A stretch of DNA of 64,000 bases from Paenibacillus lacisoli (lineage in GTDB: Bacteria > Bacillota > Bacilli > Paenibacillales > Paenibacillaceae). The stretch covers positions 48,324-112,323 of the forward strand of contig NZ_JAUQTB010000012.1 in the NCBI RefSeq assembly GCF_030580655.1, given 5' to 3'. A program made the position numbers and the translations under genes. The stretch's first letter is position 1. Each line of letters opens with the position of its first letter. This document shows, in pieces, positions 61,701 to 64,000 of the stretch. The notes under the pieces are model-generated. The model was not told the DNA's origin and searched no databases. It saw nothing but the letters and a program-made list of their open reading frames with translations.

Positions 61701-63383
61701 GTGCAGCGGACCTATTGGAAGGAGAATGTGATATACCAGGTGTATCCGCCGAGCTTTAAGGACAGCAACGGGGATGGTTGGGGTGATCTGAGAGGCATCA
61801 TCTCCAAACTCGATTATTTGCAGGAGCTTGGCGTAGGTATTGTGTGGCTGGGACCGGTATATCAGTCACCTTTTGCTGATAACGGTTATGACATCAGTGA
61901 TTATTATGAGGTCCACAAGGATTACGGAACGATGCAGGATCTGGAGGATCTGATTGCTGGATTGCATGAACGCGGAATCAAGCTCATTATGGACCTGGTG
62001 ATTAACCACACCTCGGATGAACATCCCTGGTTTCAGCAATCCCGTACTTCCAAGGACAGTCCGTTTCGTGATTATTACATATGGAAGCCGCCGGGTCCGG
62101 ATGGGAAGGAGCCGAACAACTGGCGGTCCTTCTCGAATGAATCTGCTTGGCAGTGGGATGATCAGACGGGTGAATATTATCTTCGCTTATTTGACCGGAA
62201 GCAGCCTGACCTGAACTGGGAGCATGCACCGATGCGTGAGGAAATCTACTCGATGATTGCTTTCTGGCTGGATAAAGGCATCGACGGCTTTCGGCTGGAT
62301 GCGATTAATATGATCTCGAAGGACCCGGATTTTCCGGATGCGCCGGAGGATGCCCGCCATCCGCGCGGTCAGGAGTTCTATAAAAACGGTCCACGGATTC
62401 ATGAGTTCCTTCACGAAATGTATACCCGGGTCCTGGCTGAATACCCGGAAATTATGACGGTTGGGGAAGCGCCGACAGTAACCATGGAACAGGTTAAGGA
62501 GTATACCTCACCGGACCGGCAGGAGCTGAATATGGTGCTGTTAATGGAGCTGATGAGCATCGGGAAGACACCGAAGGATCCTTGGGGGGTTCAGCCATGG
62601 ACGCTGAAGGAACTGAAGGACAAGATTGTTAAATGGTATAAGGGAGCCTTCAGTGAGGGCTGGTATGGCGTTTATATGAGCACCCATGACCATCCCCGTA
62701 TGATCCCTCATCTGTTCGGCAGCGGTGAGCACCGGGAGGCAGCGGCCCAAATGATCGGCACCTTCCTTCATACCATCCCGGGTACTCCGTTCGTGTATCA
62801 GGGAGAGGAGCTGGGCATGTCCAATACGCATTATGGCTCCATTGAAGACTATCACGATGCAGGAACTATTGGCTTCTATCGACGGGAGATTGAGAAAGGG
62901 ACTGATGGCCGGAAAGTGCTGGAGCAGATTCATCATCGAAGCAGAGACGGCGCCAGATCACCTATGCAGTGGAGCGGAGAAGCTCAAGGCGGCTTTAGTA
63001 CCGGCAAGCCATGGATTCCGGTTAATGAAAATTACAACGAGGTTAACGCAGAGCAGCAGATGCAGGATCCGGACTCCGTCTTCTCTCACTACAAAAAGCT
63101 GATTGCCCTGCGCAAGGAGTTTCCGGTCATGGTCTATGGAGATTTCAGGCTGCTGCTGACCGATCATGACCAGCTGTTCGTCTATACACGCAGCCTGGGA
63201 GATGAGCGCTGGCTGATCGTCATCAATTTTGCGCATCAGGAAATCAGCGTGCCGTGGGAACAGCTGGAGAACGAACTGCAGGCAGACGGTTTTCACAGCG
63301 AACGGCAGAGACTGCTGGGCGGGCGCAGCGGGAAAGAGAGCCTATGGCAACCTTATGAGGCATGTATCTTCAGATTGGTCTGA
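61701..63383 (+). CDS. GH13 alpha-glucosidase (oligo-1,6-glucosidase/MalL group)
   Basis: A 560-residue cytoplasmic glycosidase that releases glucose from short alpha-glucosides. Conserved regions: LIMDLVINHTSDEHPWF, GFRLDAINMI (nucleophile Asp near 200), TVGEAP (Glu near 256) and STHDHPRM. The residue after the nucleophile is Ala, which in Bacillus enzymes goes with alpha-1,4 rather than alpha-1,6 preference; this is inference. The fourth region, HDHPR, differs from the common NHDQPR. The start is GTG 61701 behind AAGGAGGAG; GTG 61695 lies within that site. With the pullulanases it could finish intracellular glucan breakdown. Confidence 0.9.
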   Translation: MQRTYWKENVIYQVYPPSFKDSNGDGWGDLRGIISKLDYLQELGVGIVWLGPVYQSPFADNGYDISDYYEVHKDYGTMQDLEDLIAGLHERGIKLIMDLVINHTSDEHPWFQQSRTSKDSPFRDYYIWKPPGPDGKEPNNWRSFSNESAWQWDDQTGEYYLRLFDRKQPDLNWEHAPMREEIYSMIAFWLDKGIDGFRLDAINMISKDPDFPDAPEDARHPRGQEFYKNGPRIHEFLHEMYTRVLAEYPEIMTVGEAPTVTMEQVKEYTSPDRQELNMVLLMELMSIGKTPKDPWGVQPWTLKELKDKIVKWYKGAFSEGWYGVYMSTHDHPRMIPHLFGSGEHREAAAQMIGTFLHTIPGTPFVYQGEELGMSNTHYGSIEDYHDAGTIGFYRREIEKGTDGRKVLEQIHHRSRDGARSPMQWSGEAQGGFSTGKPWIPVNENYNEVNAEQQMQDPDSVFSHYKKLIALRKEFPVMVYGDFRLLLTDHDQLFVYTRSLGDERWLIVINFAHQEISVPWEQLENELQADGFHSERQRLLGGRSGKESLWQPYEACIFRLV

Positions 63384-63433
63384 TTTCTGCCGTACTCACT
63401 GCTGTATTTTTGTGACGATCAGGACAAATATCA

Positions 63434-63462
63434 TTGGAGAAGCCCGCGTTATTCGTTATAAT
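63434..63462 (+). promoter_or_regulatory. Probable SigA promoter of the DUF3817 gene
   Basis: TTGGAG and consensus TATAAT lie 17 bp apart, 70 bp before the start codon. Confidence 0.6.
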
Positions 63463-63531
63463 ACATATCATTGCTGATCAGCATGCTGTATATAGAATAT
63501 GCAATGTGCTGACATAGGAGGATATGACATT

Positions 63532-63861
63532 ATGCTAAAAACTCCGTTGGGCCGGTTCCGGCTGACGGCCTGGGTTCAGGGCGTCACGTATCTGATATTG
63601 CTGTTTGTTGCCATGCCGCTGCGAGATAAACTCGAAATGCCCGAACTGGTGACGATTTTCGGCAATCTGTACGGTATCTTTTTCCTGCTGTACCTGCTGG
63701 TAATGATTTATGCCCGGTCGGCATTGGGCTGGTCCATGCTCCGTCCGATCGCCGCATTCTTCGCATCCTTTGTCCCGTTCGGGAATTTTGTTATGGACCG
63801 GTTGTGGTTTCGCAAGTGGGGAGACAGCGGGCAGACAGTCCGTACGCAGCAGGCGAAATAG
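63532..63861 (+). CDS. DUF3817 small integral membrane protein
   Basis: A 109-residue protein with three hydrophobic helices. The opening TPLGRFRLTAWVQGVTYLILLF, the VAMPLRDKLEMPE loop and the GxxYGIFFLLYL and SFVPFGNFVMDRL segments fit the DUF3817 family. Its function is not known to me. ATG 63532 lies ten bases after AGGAGG; the open frame extends 11 codons upstream but through that site. It has its own promoter. No terminator is visible before the insertion sequence that begins about 60 bp on. Confidence 0.8.
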   Translation: MLKTPLGRFRLTAWVQGVTYLILLFVAMPLRDKLEMPELVTIFGNLYGIFFLLYLLVMIYARSALGWSMLRPIAAFFASFVPFGNFVMDRLWFRKWGDSGQTVRTQQAK

Positions 63862-63923
63862 GATGGATATCTGTGAGTATCTGTACAACCTCATATCTAA
63901 GTAGAAAAAACCCTCTGCCATTC

Positions 63924-64000
63924 TGGTCAAGACCCCATTTAGTAGACATTGAAAAAACACCTAGGCAGCAAACTGGCGTCGGTAGTCTACCGGCGTCAGT
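63924..64000 (-). mobile_element. Terminal part of an IS3-family insertion sequence
   Basis: The right edge of the window reads, on the minus strand, as the end of a transposase followed by a short tail TGTCTACTAAATGGGGTC and TTGACCA, the style of terminus found in IS3-family elements. The likely outer end is near TGGTCAAGACC at 63924. The remainder is outside the window, so the inverted repeat and target duplication cannot be checked. Confidence 0.65.
63961..64000 (-). CDS. IS3-family transposase, last 12 codons (partial)
   Basis: The minus strand encodes LTPVDYRRQFAA followed by TAG. This matches the usual C-terminus of IS3/IS150-type DDE transposases, which end in a (M/L)TPVEYR-like motif followed by a few residues. 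Upstream codons lie beyond the window. Confidence 0.7.
   Translation of the reverse strand, partial: LTPVDYRRQFAA

Noticed and set aside
1..64000. CRISPR arrays, tRNA or rRNA genes, prophage, secondary-metabolite clusters
   Set aside because: No spaced direct-repeat arrays, no tRNA-like cloverleaf or rRNA sequence, no phage structural genes and no modular synthases were recognised in the window.

Overview
The window is a stretch of ordinary chromosome from a Gram-positive, low-to-mid GC, endospore-forming bacterium. The best fit is Paenibacillus or a close Paenibacillaceae relative. This is inferred from the alaS-yrzL-yrrK-DUF1292-mltG-U32 gene order of Bacillales, the GlcT/RAT antitermination leader before ptsG, the sporulation-type permease YtvI, several candidate cre boxes, strong AGGAGG ribosome-binding sites with ATG/GTG/TTG starts, and the many stand-alone chemoreceptors and LytS-type regulators. 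Nothing was searched against a database; names rest on motifs and gene order.

Layout. 0-5.2 kb: end of alaS, the IreB-like phosphoprotein, RuvX/YqgF, two DUF1292 proteins, the murein lyase MltG and two U32 (TrhP-type tRNA hydroxylation) proteins, closed by a terminator. 5.3-14.1 kb: a chemoreceptor with an unusual basic N-terminal extension, a class B penicillin-binding protein that overlaps the convergent ytvI gene, a NodB-type deacetylase and a second, multi-pass chemoreceptor. 14.1-17.6 kb (minus strand): ilvD, a KGG-repeat stress protein and a membrane acyltransferase. 17.7-23.3 kb: kdgK-kdgA (lower Entner-Doudoroff steps) behind an Fnr/CRP-like palindrome and a cre-like box, then a hydrolase, a HAD phosphatase, a sirtuin and an aldo/keto reductase. 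23.4-28.3 kb: a divergent AraC regulator and galK-galE-galT (Leloir pathway). 28.3-32.1 kb: a YugJ-like alcohol dehydrogenase and yuaF-floT behind a near-perfect SigW promoter. 32.1-37.5 kb: glcT, the RAT/terminator leader, ptsG, ptsH and ptsI. 37.6-42.6 kb: the glycine cleavage system, with gcvT-gcvPA-gcvPB under a tandem glycine riboswitch on the minus strand and gcvH divergent. 42.7-48.2 kb: mtlA-mtlR-mtlF-mtlD. 48.2-50.7 kb: a third chemoreceptor and a 760-bp mostly non-coding gap. 50.7-55.6 kb: two tandem pullulanases, the second with a C-terminal CBM41-like module. 55.7-56.5 kb: ribosomal protein L25/Ctc. 56.6-60.5 kb: a LytS/LytTR two-component system followed by an OFA-family transporter resembling E. 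coli YhjX. 60.5-64 kb: a flavin monooxygenase-like protein, a GH13 alpha-glucosidase, a DUF3817 membrane protein and the end of an IS3-family element.

Together the middle 45 kb is a carbon-use region: import and phosphorylation of glucose and mannitol, galactose conversion, breakdown of alpha-glucans, KDG metabolism ending in pyruvate, and probably pyruvate sensing and transport. The most interesting signal is upstream of the OFA transporter. Two direct repeats, one of them exactly GGCATTTCAT, start 21 bp apart, as I recall for the YpdB operator of the E. coli YpdAB-YhjX pyruvate circuit. Here they lie next to a linked LytS/LytTR pair, which in Bacillus is instead tied to PftAB.
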